Source: Rhizobium sp. C4
Lineage (GTDB): Bacteria; Pseudomonadota; Alphaproteobacteria; Rhizobiales; Rhizobiaceae
NCBI RefSeq assembly: GCF_021026315.1
Contig: NZ_JAJNCX010000017.1
Span: forward strand, 1-64,000
Length of the DNA: 64,000 bases
Direction: 5' to 3'
Both the position numbers and the translations under genes were made by a program. The notes under the pieces were generated by a model that saw nothing but the letters and a program-made list of their open reading frames with translations, had not been told where the DNA came from and ran no database searches. This document shows, one piece after another, positions 17,234 through 25,524 of the stretch. Numbering within the stretch: position 1 is the stretch's first letter; each line of letters starts with the position of its first letter.

Positions 17234-18535
17234 TCAGATATCATCCTCGGCGGCGGGGCGGATGCGCAGCTTGGTAATCCGGTTGCGCTCCCGCTTCATC
17301 ACGATGAAGCGCTTGCCGTAAAAGGTGAAGGCCTGCCGCTCGTCGGGGATGGATTTCGACTCGTGGATGACGAGACCGGCAATCGTTGTCGCCTCTTCAT
17401 CCGGCAGATCCCAGTCCAGCGCGCGGTTGAGGTCGCGGATCGGCACGGAGCCATCCACCACCATCGACCCGTCCGCCTCCTGGCGAACACCCTGCATGTC
17501 GAGATCGTATTCGTCGGAAATATCGCCGACTATTTCTTCCAGAATGTCTTCCAGCGTGACCAGACCCTGCACTTCGCCATATTCATCGACGACAATGGCG
17601 AAGTGGCCCTTGCGGCGGAGAAACGCGTTGAGCTGATCCTTGAGGTTCGTCGTGTCCGGCACGAACCACGGCTTCTGTGCGAGCTTCACGATGTCGATCC
17701 TGGACGTGTCCGCATCGACATCGGCCATCGCCCGCAACAGGTCCTTGGCGTGCAACACGCCGATGATGTTGTCGTTGGAGCCGCGCCAGACCGGCATGCG
17801 CGTATAGGGGCTATCGAGGATGATGCGGATATTCACATCCGGCGGATCATCCGCATTGATCGCCCGCATTGCCACGCGATGCACCATGATGTCGGAGACT
17901 TCCAGTTCGCCGAGATCGAGCACGCCGCCAAGACGGTCGCGGTCGGCTTTCACAACCGAGCCTTCCTTGTGGAGATAATCCACCGCGCCGCGCAGCTCCT
18001 CATGCGCCGTCAGCATGGACACCTCGCTCGAAAGCCTGACCCCGAACAGCGCCATGATGCCGCGCACCAGCCAGTTGACCGCCGCCGAAATCGGCCCGAC
18101 CACCAGCACGAAGAGGCGCACCATCGGCGCAACGGCGAGCGCAAACCGATCCGGCCCGGCAATCGCCCAGCTCTTCGGCAGCACTTCCGAAAATACGACG
18201 ACGATGGCCGATGTCACCAGCGTGGCAATCGCCACGCCGGAATCGCCGAAGACGTCGAGAAACAGGCTGGTCATCAGCGAGCCAGCCAGAATGTTGACGA
18301 TCGTGTTGCCGATCAGCAGCGCGCCGATCAGCCGGTCGCGCCGTTCGATCAGATGCGTCACCATGCCGGCGCGGATCTCGCCGTTATTGCCCAGCGTGTG
18401 CATGCGCGACCGGGACGTCGCCGTCAGCGCGGTTTCCGAGCCCGAGAAAAAGCCGGACAGCAGAACGAGCGCGAGGATGCTGACCATGCTCACCCAGTAA
18501 TTGCCCAGGAAAGTCAGGATCGCGTCAATCGTCAT
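17234..18535 (-). CDS. HlyC/CorC family transporter-like protein (DUF21 + CBS pair)
   Basis: A 433-residue inner-membrane protein. The N-terminal DUF21/CNNM domain (residues 1-190) has about four membrane segments and the SGFFSGSETALTATSRSRM signature. A CBS pair (about 215-340, with RMPVWRGSNDNIIGVLHAKDLL and VDEYGEVQGLVTLEDILEEIVG) and a C-terminal CorC_HlyC domain follow. This family is linked to Mg2+/Co2+ efflux; the old haemolysin name is historical. Its ATG overlaps the aroB stop by 4 nt, so it is the last gene of aroK-aroB-hlyC-like, translationally coupled to aroB. Confidence 0.92.
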   Translation of the reverse strand: MTIDAILTFLGNYWVSMVSILALVLLSGFFSGSETALTATSRSRMHTLGNNGEIRAGMVTHLIERRDRLIGALLIGNTIVNILAGSLMTSLFLDVFGDSGVAIATLVTSAIVVVFSEVLPKSWAIAGPDRFALAVAPMVRLFVLVVGPISAAVNWLVRGIMALFGVRLSSEVSMLTAHEELRGAVDYLHKEGSVVKADRDRLGGVLDLGELEVSDIMVHRVAMRAINADDPPDVNIRIILDSPYTRMPVWRGSNDNIIGVLHAKDLLRAMADVDADTSRIDIVKLAQKPWFVPDTTNLKDQLNAFLRRKGHFAIVVDEYGEVQGLVTLEDILEEIVGDISDEYDLDMQGVRQEADGSMVVDGSVPIRDLNRALDWDLPDEEATTIAGLVIHESKSIPDERQAFTFYGKRFIVMKRERNRITKLRIRPAAEDDI

Positions 18536-19653
18536 CGGGCGAGCTTCTCATCGAGGAACCGCACGACTTCCGAGGCCGGCACGTCGTCGGCAATGAAGGA
18601 CTGGCCGATGCCCCGCGTCAGGATGAAGGTGAGCTTGCCGCCCTTGACCTTCTTGTCCTGCGCGATCGCATCCATCAGCTTGTCGGCCGGCGGCAGTTCG
18701 CCGGGAATTTCCTGCATGGTCGTTGGCAGGCCGACATCCTTCAGGTGGCGGATCACCCGCGCTGCCGCATCGGGGCTTGCAAGGTTCATCCGCGCCGAAA
18801 ATTCATGCGCCAGCACCATGCCGATCGAAACGCCCTCGCCATGGACAAGCCGGGCGCTGTCATAGTGTGTGACAGCTTCCAGCGCGTGGCCGAATGTGTG
18901 GCCGAGGTTGAGAAGCGCGCGGGCGCCGTTCTCGCGCTCGTCGGCCGCCACGACATCGGCCTTGGCCTGACAGCTGGCGGCCACGGCCTCGATGCGGGCA
19001 TCGCCACCGGCAAACACATCGCGCCAGCTCTTCTCCAGCCATTCGAAGAAGTCCGGCTTGTCGATGAGGCCATATTTGGCGACTTCCGCATAGCCGGCGC
19101 GGAATTCGCGCGGGGTCAGCGTATCGAGAACGTCCGTATCGGCCAGAACGAGATCCGGCTGATGAAAGACGCCGACAAGGTTCTTGCCGTGGCGCGTGTT
19201 GATGCCCGTCTTGCCGCCCACGGAGCTGTCGACCTGCGAGAGAAGCGAAGTCGGCACCTGGATGAAGCGCGAGCCACGCCGCACGATCCCGGCCGCAAAA
19301 CCGGTCAGGTCGCCGATGACACCGCCGCCCAGCGCAATCACCGCGTCGCCGCGCTCGATCCGCGCTTCCAGAACGTGATCGACGACGCGGATGAGATGTT
19401 CGAAGCTCTTCGTCTTCTCGCCCGCCGGAAGGGTGAGCGAGGTCGCCGTCAGGCCCGATTTCGTCAGGCTCTCCATGAACGCTTCGAGATAACGTACCCC
19501 GACATTCTCGTCGGTGATGATGGCGAGCTTGCGGCCCTTCAGCCGTGCGGAAATCTCGCGACCGGCTGACGCAATCAGGCCTGGGCCGATCAGGATGTCA
19601 TAGGAACGGTCTCCGAGCGGAACCCGGACGGTGCGTTTTGCTTCAGCCAGCAT
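18532..19653 (-). CDS. aroB: 3-dehydroquinate synthase
   Basis: A 373-residue NAD- and metal-dependent enzyme that cyclises DAHP to 3-dehydroquinate, the second shikimate step. GGGVIGDLTGFAAGIVRRG is the nucleotide-binding signature. PTSLLSQVDSSVGGKTGIN carries active-site residues, and the metal-binding histidines lie in GHTFGHALE and HGEGVSIGM. I placed the start at 19653 (MLAEAKRTVRVPLG), which overlaps the aroK 3' end by 11 nt; a longer in-frame start at 19695 would lie deep inside aroK. Confidence 0.97.
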   Translation of the reverse strand: MLAEAKRTVRVPLGDRSYDILIGPGLIASAGREISARLKGRKLAIITDENVGVRYLEAFMESLTKSGLTATSLTLPAGEKTKSFEHLIRVVDHVLEARIERGDAVIALGGGVIGDLTGFAAGIVRRGSRFIQVPTSLLSQVDSSVGGKTGINTRHGKNLVGVFHQPDLVLADTDVLDTLTPREFRAGYAEVAKYGLIDKPDFFEWLEKSWRDVFAGGDARIEAVAASCQAKADVVAADERENGARALLNLGHTFGHALEAVTHYDSARLVHGEGVSIGMVLAHEFSARMNLASPDAAARVIRHLKDVGLPTTMQEIPGELPPADKLMDAIAQDKKVKGGKLTFILTRGIGQSFIADDVPASEVVRFLDEKLAR

Positions 19654-20248
19654 GGTCGGCCTCTTGAATGGATGCAGGCAAGGCATGGGCGGCAATCGCC
19701 TCCATCACTTCCCGCATGATGATTTCCTTCTTGGCGTCGCGCGACATCACCGTGATATCGGCTTCCGCATAGATCGGGTAGCGCGCGGCCATCAGATTGG
19801 CGAGCGTCTCGCGCGGATTGGCGGTTTTCAGCAGCGGACGATTGTCGCGCTTGGAAACCCGGACCCACAGCGTTTCCAGATCGGCATTGATCCAGACGGT
19901 CAGCCCGCCCATGTCGCGGATGACGCGGCGCGTATTGTCGTTGATGAAGGCGCCGCCGCCGGTCGAGATGACGCGCGGCCCGGTCTTCAGGAGGCGCTCG
20001 ATGACACGCGTTTCCAGCGACCGGAACTCCGGCTCGCCATAGGCGGCGAAAAGGTCGTTGATCGTCATGCGCGACACGCGCTCGATCTCGTGGTCGGAAT
20101 CGACGAAGGGAATGTCGAGCGCCTGTGCCACCATCTTGCCGATGGCCGATTTGCCGGCCCCCATCAGCCCGACAAAGACGAGATCGCGCTTGCCGAGCGC
20201 ACGCCGCGCCCGTGCCACCACATCGTCGTCTTGCATCGTCTCGGACAC
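19643..20248 (-). CDS. aroK: Shikimate kinase
   Basis: A 201-residue P-loop kinase that phosphorylates shikimate at O-3. Walker A is GLMGAGKSA (residues 27-35). DSDHEIE, the GEPEFRSLE segment with its catalytic Arg, and the STGGGAF motif make up the shikimate site, and the DNRPLL lid follows. It is the first gene of the aroK-aroB-hlyC-like operon on the minus strand and is divergent from the small membrane gene before xerD. Confidence 0.97.
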   Translation of the reverse strand: MSETMQDDDVVARARRALGKRDLVFVGLMGAGKSAIGKMVAQALDIPFVDSDHEIERVSRMTINDLFAAYGEPEFRSLETRVIERLLKTGPRVISTGGGAFINDNTRRVIRDMGGLTVWINADLETLWVRVSKRDNRPLLKTANPRETLANLMAARYPIYAEADITVMSRDAKKEIIMREVMEAIAAHALPASIQEADHAG

Positions 20249-20385
20249 GCTCCACCTTCAAAGTCTTGCCGTTTGCCCCTGTTCCTATCGGCAAAAGCAA
20301 AGCGGGCGTCAAGTGCGGCTCGTCTTGTGTTGCCGCCGCGAAGGTCGCATATAGGAAAAAGCTCGATTCGCTTGCGGGATATCCC

Positions 20386-20544
20386 ATGCCGACCTTGTTC
20401 CGCCTCATGCTTTGGTGCGCGATGATCGCCGGAACCGGCTATGCCATCCTCTATGTGCTGGCCTATGGCGTCCAGCCGACGCCGCGCGAGGCTTTCGTGA
20501 AAATACCATCCGAGCGCGTCAACGTGCAGCCGGCGAGCCAGTGA
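20386..20544 (+). CDS. Small single-span membrane protein upstream of xerD
   Basis: A 52-residue protein with one hydrophobic segment ([20 protein letters not shown], about residues 4-23) and a short polar tail. I do not recognise a named family. The gene ends one base before the xerD start codon, so cotranscription and coupling are likely. The ribosome-binding site is poor (GCGGGAT at a short distance), which lowers confidence. Comparable short genes at this position are common in rhizobia, from memory. Confidence 0.6.
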   Translation: MPTLFRLMLWCAMIAGTGYAILYVLAYGVQPTPREAFVKIPSERVNVQPASQ

Positions 20545-20545
20545 G

Positions 20546-21496
20546 ATGGCAGACCTTTCGGGCGCGCATGTCGAAGCCTTTCTGGAAATGATGAGCGCCG
20601 AGCGCGGTGCCGCGCAAAACACGCTCGCCTCCTACAAGCGCGACCTCGACGATGCCCGCGCCTTCATGAAACGGCGCGGCGTGGCGCTGACGGAAGCCGC
20701 CTCCGCCGATCTTTCCGCCTATCTCTCCGATCTGGCCGCCCAGGGCTTCGAGACCTCGTCGCAGGCGCGCAGGCTTTCCGCACTCCGGCAGTTCTACAAG
20801 TTTCTCTATGCCGAAAATCTGCGCGGCGACGATCCGTCCGGGATCATCGACGCGCCGAAGAAAAATCGACCGCTGCCAAAAATCCTCAACGAGGATACGG
20901 TCGGCAGGATGCTGACGCTGGCTTCGGAAGAAGCCCAGCGCCCCGGGCCCGGCCAGACCGACCGGCTGCGCATGGCCGCCCTTCTCGAACTTCTCTATGC
21001 GACCGGCATGCGCGTCAGCGAACTCGTCTCGCTGCCCGCCCGCGTGCTGAACGGCGAAGGCCGCTTCCTGCTGATCAAGGGCAAGGGCAACAAGGAACGC
21101 ATGGTGCCGCTGTCGCGACCCGCGATTGCCGCCCTCGACGCCTATGGCGCCGCACTCAAGGCCGAAGCCGCCGGCAAGGATGGCCCCGAAAGCGCCTGGC
21201 TCTTCCCGGCCCGCAGCAAGGAAGGCTATCTCCCGCGTCAGGTTTTTGCCCGCGACCTCAAGGCGCTCGCGGCACGCGCCGGCGTTCCGGCCGCCAGCGT
21301 CTCGCCGCATGTGCTGCGCCACGCCTTTGCCAGCCACCTTCTGCAGAACGGCGCAGACCTGCGCGCAGTGCAGGAATTGCTCGGCCATTCCGACATTTCG
21401 ACCACGCAGATCTACACCCATGTTCTCGATGAACAGCTGCAGAAATTGGTCCATGAGCATCACCCCCTTGCAAAAAAGCCAAAAAGCGACGATTAG
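20546..21496 (+). CDS. xerD: Site-specific tyrosine recombinase XerD
   Basis: A 316-residue recombinase that, with XerC, resolves chromosome dimers at dif at the FtsK-loaded septum. The N-terminal SAM-like core-binding domain (residues 5-95) is followed by the catalytic domain with Arg in [12 protein letters not shown], Lys in [12 protein letters not shown], HxxR in [12 protein letters not shown], His in [16 protein letters not shown], and the nucleophile Tyr in IYTHV. All catalytic residues are present. Position next to accA is the usual Rhizobiales order. No dif site was recognised nearby. Confidence 0.93.
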   Translation: MADLSGAHVEAFLEMMSAERGAAQNTLASYKRDLDDARAFMKRRGVALTEAASADLSAYLSDLAAQGFETSSQARRLSALRQFYKFLYAENLRGDDPSGIIDAPKKNRPLPKILNEDTVGRMLTLASEEAQRPGPGQTDRLRMAALLELLYATGMRVSELVSLPARVLNGEGRFLLIKGKGNKERMVPLSRPAIAALDAYGAALKAEAAGKDGPESAWLFPARSKEGYLPRQVFARDLKALAARAGVPAASVSPHVLRHAFASHLLQNGADLRAVQELLGHSDISTTQIYTHVLDEQLQKLVHEHHPLAKKPKSDD

Positions 21497-21572
21497 GGTC
21501 CGCGTAAACTGAAGCTGCCAGCGCTTGAAGCGCGGCTCACGCGCGCGCAAAGTAGCGACCGGAACGGATCAG

Positions 21573-22520
21573 ATGCACAATTACCTCGACTTCGAGAAGC
21601 CGATCTCCGACCTGGAGGGCAAGATTATCGAGCTGAAAAAGCTCGCCGAACAGGACGACAGCGTCGATACGTCTGACGAAATTCAGAAGCTGGAAGCCCG
21701 CGCCCATGAGGCGATGGTGGAAATCTATGCCAAGCTGTCGGCCTGGCAGAAGACGCAGGTCGCCCGCCATCCGCAGCGCCCGCACTTCGTCGATTATATG
21801 GAAGCCCTGTTCGAGGACTTCACGCCGCTCGCCGGCGACCGCGCCTTTGCCGAAGACGCTGCCATCCAGGCCGGCCTTGCCCGCTTCCGCGGTCAGCCGG
21901 TGGCCCTGATCGGCCAGGAAAAGGGCAACGACACCAAGTCGCGCATCAAGCACAATTTCGGCAGCCCGCGTCCGGAAGGCTATCGCAAGGCGATCCGCGT
22001 CATGGAACTCGCCGACCGTTTCGGCCTGCCGATCATTTCGCTGATAGACACCGCCGGCGCCTATCCTGGCGTTGACGCCGAAGAGCGCGGCCAGGCCGAG
22101 GCCATCGCCCGCTCGACGGAAATGTGCCTCAACGTCAAGGTGCCGGTCATCTGCATCGTGCTGGGCGAAGGCGGCTCGGGCGGCGCAATAGCCATTGCCA
22201 CCGGCAACCGCGTCTATATGCTCGAACATGCGATCTACAGCGTGATCTCGCCGGAAGGGGCCGCCTCGATCCTGTGGCGCGATTCCGCCCGCGCCAAGGA
22301 AGCTGCGACCAGCATGAAGATCACCGCCGAAGACCTGAAGGGCCTCGGCGTCATCGACGGCATCATTCCCGAACCCGTCGGCGGCGCCCATCGCGACCCT
22401 GAAGCGGTGATTGCCGCGACGGGCGACGTGATTGCCCGCGCGCTGGCCGACCTCAAGAGCGTCAAGGACCTGCGCAAGCAGCGCCGCGAGAAGTTCCTGG
22501 CCATCGGCCGCAATCTCTGA
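21573..22520 (+). CDS. accA: Acetyl-CoA carboxylase carboxyltransferase subunit alpha
   Basis: A 315-residue subunit that pairs with AccD to transfer the carboxyl group from biotin to acetyl-CoA, the first committed step of fatty acid synthesis. MHNYLDFEKPISDLEGKI is the conserved start. IDTAGAYPGVDAEERGQAEA and GEGGSGGAIA form the CoA/carboxybiotin site, with EGAASILWRD after them. I took the ATG at 21573; a longer form from 21525 adds a basic, non-conserved stretch. It lies 76 nt after xerD, with an intrinsic terminator after its stop. Confidence 0.97.
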   Translation: MHNYLDFEKPISDLEGKIIELKKLAEQDDSVDTSDEIQKLEARAHEAMVEIYAKLSAWQKTQVARHPQRPHFVDYMEALFEDFTPLAGDRAFAEDAAIQAGLARFRGQPVALIGQEKGNDTKSRIKHNFGSPRPEGYRKAIRVMELADRFGLPIISLIDTAGAYPGVDAEERGQAEAIARSTEMCLNVKVPVICIVLGEGGSGGAIAIATGNRVYMLEHAIYSVISPEGAASILWRDSARAKEAATSMKITAEDLKGLGVIDGIIPEPVGGAHRDPEAVIAATGDVIARALADLKSVKDLRKQRREKFLAIGRNL

Positions 22521-22521
22521 G

Positions 22522-22545
22522 GGAAGGGGCTTCAGGCCCCTTTTC
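22522..22545 (+). terminator. Intrinsic terminator of accA
   Basis: AAGGGGC (22524-22530) pairs with GCCCCTT (22536-22542) around TTCAG, followed by a short T-run, directly after the accA stop. Confidence 0.85.
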
Positions 22546-22620
22546 CGCACCATGCAGACTCAGCCGACACGATCCGCCCGTCCTGGAGCGCCTCGTTATA
22601 TAAGCTGGCCATAGTGTTTC

Positions 22621-22731
22621 CACATTTGCCCAAACTTTAACACATTTGGGCTGTTTGCAGTGGATAAGTCCGAATCCTTCATGCGGCGGTGCGTCCTGAT
22701 AAGGTCCGCTTAACGATTTGTGAACTATAAC
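22621..22731 (+). promoter_or_regulatory. Symmetrical elements and possible CtrA half-site pair upstream of the L,D-transpeptidase gene
   Basis: CACATTTG occurs twice with a 20-nt period (22621, 22641). GCCCAAA (22628-22634) forms an inverted repeat with TTTGGGC (22645-22651). Nearer the gene, TTAA-N7-TGAA (22710-22724) is one mismatch from the CtrA consensus TTAA-N7-TTAA and overlaps the upstream side of TATAAC (22726-22731), a possible -10. All are suggestive only. Confidence 0.3.
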
Positions 22732-22785
22732 AGGCTGCCGGCATCGTGCCGGGCTGTCCAGGCGTCAGTTTATCGAGCGGTGAAT

Positions 22786-23973
22786 ATGCGGTTCAAAGCC
22801 TTTGTCATCATGGCCTTTGCGGCAACCATGCTTTCAGCTTGCCAGCAGGAAGACGTGCTGGATATTTCGCGCATCCAGGGCAAGCCGGAACTGCGCCTGT
22901 CCAACGCGACGCTGTCGCGCATGAAGGCGCTGAACATGGATCGCAATTCGCCGATCATGATCCGCATCTTCAAGGAAGAAGGCGTGATGGAGGTCTGGAA
23001 GGCCAACACCTCCAACCGTTACGTCATGCTGAAGAGCTACCAGATCTGCGCCTGGTCGGGAAAGCTCGGCCCGAAGACCAAGGAAGGCGACCGTCAGGCG
23101 CCGGAAGGCTTCTACGACATCACGCCGGCGCAGATGAACCCCAATTCGCGCTACTATCTCGCCTTCAACATCGGCTATCCCAACGCCTATGACCGCTCGC
23201 TGAACCGCGGCGGCACCAACCTGATGGTGCATGGCGCCTGCTCGTCGTCGGGCTGCTATTCGATGACGGATGCGCAGGTGCAGGAAATCTTCGCGCTGGC
23301 GCATGACGCATTTGGCGGTGGCCAGCAGGCTTTCCAGATCCAGGCGCTGCCCTTCCGCATGACGGCGGACAACATGGCGCGCCACAAGAACAGCCCGAAC
23401 ATCGATTTCTGGAAGATGCTGAAGGTCGGCTACGACCAGTTCGAAATCACCCATCGTCCGCCGGTCGTCAACGTCTGCAACCATTCCTACGTCTTCAACC
23501 AGGTCGCAGTCCCGGGACAGAGCTTCAATCCGTCGGGCGCGTGCCCGGCCACCTCGACGCCGCCGGAAATGGCGCAGGCCTATTCGGCCTATCAGGCCAA
23601 GTACAGCACCGACTATGCTGCGGCGGAAAAGAAATATGCCGGCTACATCTGGGACGAGCCGACAGAGGCCCAGCGCAAGGCCGCCGTCGCCGACCTGAAG
23701 AAGAAGAGCACCGACCTCGCCTTCGCCCCCACCGGCAACGGCCTGCAGGCCGGCAAGCTGGTGAAGCTTGAGGACTTCAAGGCCGCGGAACAGCAGCGCG
23801 CCCAGACGGAAGCCGACAAGGCGCTCGCACAGGCCGCCATCAAGGCCGTCGAGAAGACAAGGCGCGCGCCTGTCCCGCAGGCCAACCCGCTCGCACCCGC
23901 CGCCCAGCCGACCACGGCAAGCGTCGCCTCCAACGTTCCGGAAAACCGCCCCTTCTGGAAACTCTGGAACTGA
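22786..23973 (+). CDS. L,D-transpeptidase-like (YafK/DpaA-type) lipoprotein
   Basis: A 395-residue exported lipoprotein. The signal peptide ends in the lipobox LSAC (Cys about residue 19). The central YkuD-type domain carries HGACSSSGCYSM, the H-x5-S-x-GC catalytic motif, as in the murein hydrolase/transpeptidase-like YafK (DpaA). DpaA releases lipoprotein from peptidoglycan. The last 130 residues are Ala/Lys/Gln-rich and low complexity. I took the ATG at 22786, which gives a clean signal peptide; a GTG two codons earlier and an ATG-less extension to 22720 are less likely. tusA follows 5 nt later. Confidence 0.9.
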   Translation: MRFKAFVIMAFAATMLSACQQEDVLDISRIQGKPELRLSNATLSRMKALNMDRNSPIMIRIFKEEGVMEVWKANTSNRYVMLKSYQICAWSGKLGPKTKEGDRQAPEGFYDITPAQMNPNSRYYLAFNIGYPNAYDRSLNRGGTNLMVHGACSSSGCYSMTDAQVQEIFALAHDAFGGGQQAFQIQALPFRMTADNMARHKNSPNIDFWKMLKVGYDQFEITHRPPVVNVCNHSYVFNQVAVPGQSFNPSGACPATSTPPEMAQAYSAYQAKYSTDYAAAEKKYAGYIWDEPTEAQRKAAVADLKKKSTDLAFAPTGNGLQAGKLVKLEDFKAAEQQRAQTEADKALAQAAIKAVEKTRRAPVPQANPLAPAAQPTTASVASNVPENRPFWKLWN

Positions 23974-23978
23974 CGGCG

Positions 23979-24224
23979 ATGACCGGGCAGCAGCCCGAAA
24001 AACCCGACCTCACGCTCGACCTCAGGGGCCTCAAATGCCCCCTGCCGGCTTTGCGCGCCCGCAAGGCCCTGATACCGCTCGGTTCAGGCGCCCTCGTTGA
24101 GATCGAAACCACCGACCCCCTCGCCGGCCTCGACATCCCGCATATGTGCAACGAGGATGGGCATACGCTCGTGTCGTCGGAACGGACTGAGACGGGGCAC
24201 CGATTTCGGGTGCGACGGGGGTAG
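23979..24224 (+). CDS. Sulfurtransferase TusA/SirA family protein
   Basis: An 81-residue single-domain protein. LDLRGLKCPLPALRARKAL (residues 13-31) carries the CPxP motif with the persulfide-accepting Cys, and the C-terminal strand is RFRVRRG. TusA relays sulfur for tRNA thiolation; some paralogues serve molybdenum cofactor or other sulfur relays, and which applies is unclear. It starts 5 nt after the L,D-transpeptidase-like gene and is probably cotranscribed. A repeat-rich region follows. Confidence 0.92.
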   Translation: MTGQQPEKPDLTLDLRGLKCPLPALRARKALIPLGSGALVEIETTDPLAGLDIPHMCNEDGHTLVSSERTETGHRFRVRRG

Positions 24225-24235
24225 GACGGTGCCCC

Positions 24236-24482
24236 CCGCCAATCTCCCCTCATGCGGGGGAGATGCCCGGCATGGCAGAGGGGGGGCCTCACGGAACGTC
24301 CGTCATCGAACGCACCCTTTGAAAGACCCCCTCTGGCTGCCGCCATCTCCCCCACAAGGGGGGAGACGGATGGAGCACCCGCAATGCCCCCATTAACGCC
24401 CGCAGATTTCAAGATTCCGGGCGCAGCAGTGCGGCCGGGTTAAGCCCTCCCCCTTGTGGGGAGGGTTTGGGAGGGGTCTTCA
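24236..24482. repeat. Cluster of CTCCCC/GGGGAG palindromic repeats
   Basis: Three palindromes of the type ATCTCCCC...GGGGGAGAT lie between tusA and the lipoprotein gene: CTCCCCTCATGCGGGGGAG near 24245, CTCCCCCACAAGGGGGGAG near 24347 and CCTCCCCCTTGTGGGGAGG near 24448. They share sequence with the elements at 43.06, 46.36 and 51.03 kb. They account for most of the 420 bases without a gene here; I see nothing else in it besides the flank of the lipoprotein duplication. Confidence 0.8.
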
Positions 24483-25521
24483 ACCACACCCTCGACGCCC
24501 CTCGATCCTCACCAACCCTTAACGACGTTTCCGCTTTCTGACCGCTCCCCCGTCCGAAACCCAGGCATTCCCGCTCTCCACAACTTGCGATTTCCGTCAA
24601 CCCACGGTTATGTTCGAGCCGATCTTTCAAGCGATGGCGTTGCGATGCCGAACCGAAGAGCCATCAATCCCGTGCGCAAGCCATTGAGAATCCTGATCCT
24701 CCTCCTGATTGCGTTGCGGCTGCTGGTGCTGGCGAGTTGCGGCAGGGATTACGACTGGCACCAGAAGCTGACTGTTGAGGTCGAAACGCCTGAAGGCTTG
24801 AAGGCCGGCTCCAGTGTGATGTCAGCAAGGCTCATAGACACGCATGGCCCTTTCGTTCCGGCGGAGGCAAATGGCGTCAGCTTTCAATTGAACGGGGAAG
24901 CCGTTGCATTGGAAGTGTCGCAAGGGCGATATCTGTTCGTGCTTCTCAGAGATATTCCGGCACTGAACTGGCTGATTTATCCCAAGATGGAGAGTGTCAA
25001 GGCGGGCGCACTTCTGGAAAACGGCGATGACGGAGGCGCCGGCATAGTCGCGCTTCCCCGCAGCCAATACCCCCTCCTCGTCACCTTCGACGACATCAAC
25101 GACCCGGCAAGCGTCAAGCGCGTCGACCCCGCCAATCTCGAAGCCACCTTCGGCCCCGGCTATCGACTGAACGGGATCACGCTGTCGCTGACGAAGGAGC
25201 CGGTGACGAAGGGCGAGGTGGAGAAGGTGTTGGGGTGGTGGTGCGAATACAGGACAGAAAACGCCCGATTGAATGGCTCAACCAGTATCGCAATTTCAAC
25301 AAACGAGCTGCCGGATGTTTTGGGGACGGGCGCATTTAGAGTTGGAGATTGCAGCTTGTGATCCGAGATCGAGCCAGCTCGCGTCGGCGAGCTGAAAGGA
25401 CTCTTTAAAAGAGTCTCCCCGCCCGCGGACGCGGGCGACTGGATGCCGGATCGGGTCCGGCATGACGGACGGAGAGGTTGAGCCTCAGTCCCCCACTCCC
25501 CCTTCGCCGCAACCTCCACAC
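24483..25521. repeat. Inverted mosaic duplication, left copy
   Basis: This segment corresponds, in reverse orientation, to 45265-46285. Similarity alternates: an upstream flank (about 24495-24600) looks about 90% identical, the 5' coding part is diverged, a 180-base core (25063-25239) differs at only a handful of positions, the 3' coding part is unrelated, and the downstream flank (about 25405-25521) is again closely similar. The flank includes ATGCCGGA/TCCGGCAT (25443-25463) and a 21-nt piece that in the other copy is the end of tlpA. Confidence 0.85.
24645..25361 (+). CDS. Putative lipoprotein, mosaic paralogue of the gene at 45.4-46.1 kb
   Basis: A protein of about 238 residues with a basic start, a Leu-rich signal segment and the lipobox LASC. 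I do not recognise a named domain. Residues about 140-199 (from QYPLLVTFDDIN to VEKVLGW) are almost identical to the other copy; the preceding half aligns weakly (ALEVSQGRYLFVLL against VLEVAPGRYLFALL), and the last 40 residues are unrelated. A GTG at 24672 matches the start of the paralogue and may be the true one. The new C-terminus could reflect recombination or an old frameshift; a non-functional copy cannot be excluded. Confidence 0.65.
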   Translation: MPNRRAINPVRKPLRILILLLIALRLLVLASCGRDYDWHQKLTVEVETPEGLKAGSSVMSARLIDTHGPFVPAEANGVSFQLNGEAVALEVSQGRYLFVLLRDIPALNWLIYPKMESVKAGALLENGDDGGAGIVALPRSQYPLLVTFDDINDPASVKRVDPANLEATFGPGYRLNGITLSLTKEPVTKGEVEKVLGWWCEYRTENARLNGSTSIAISTNELPDVLGTGAFRVGDCSL

Positions 25522-25524
25522 CCT

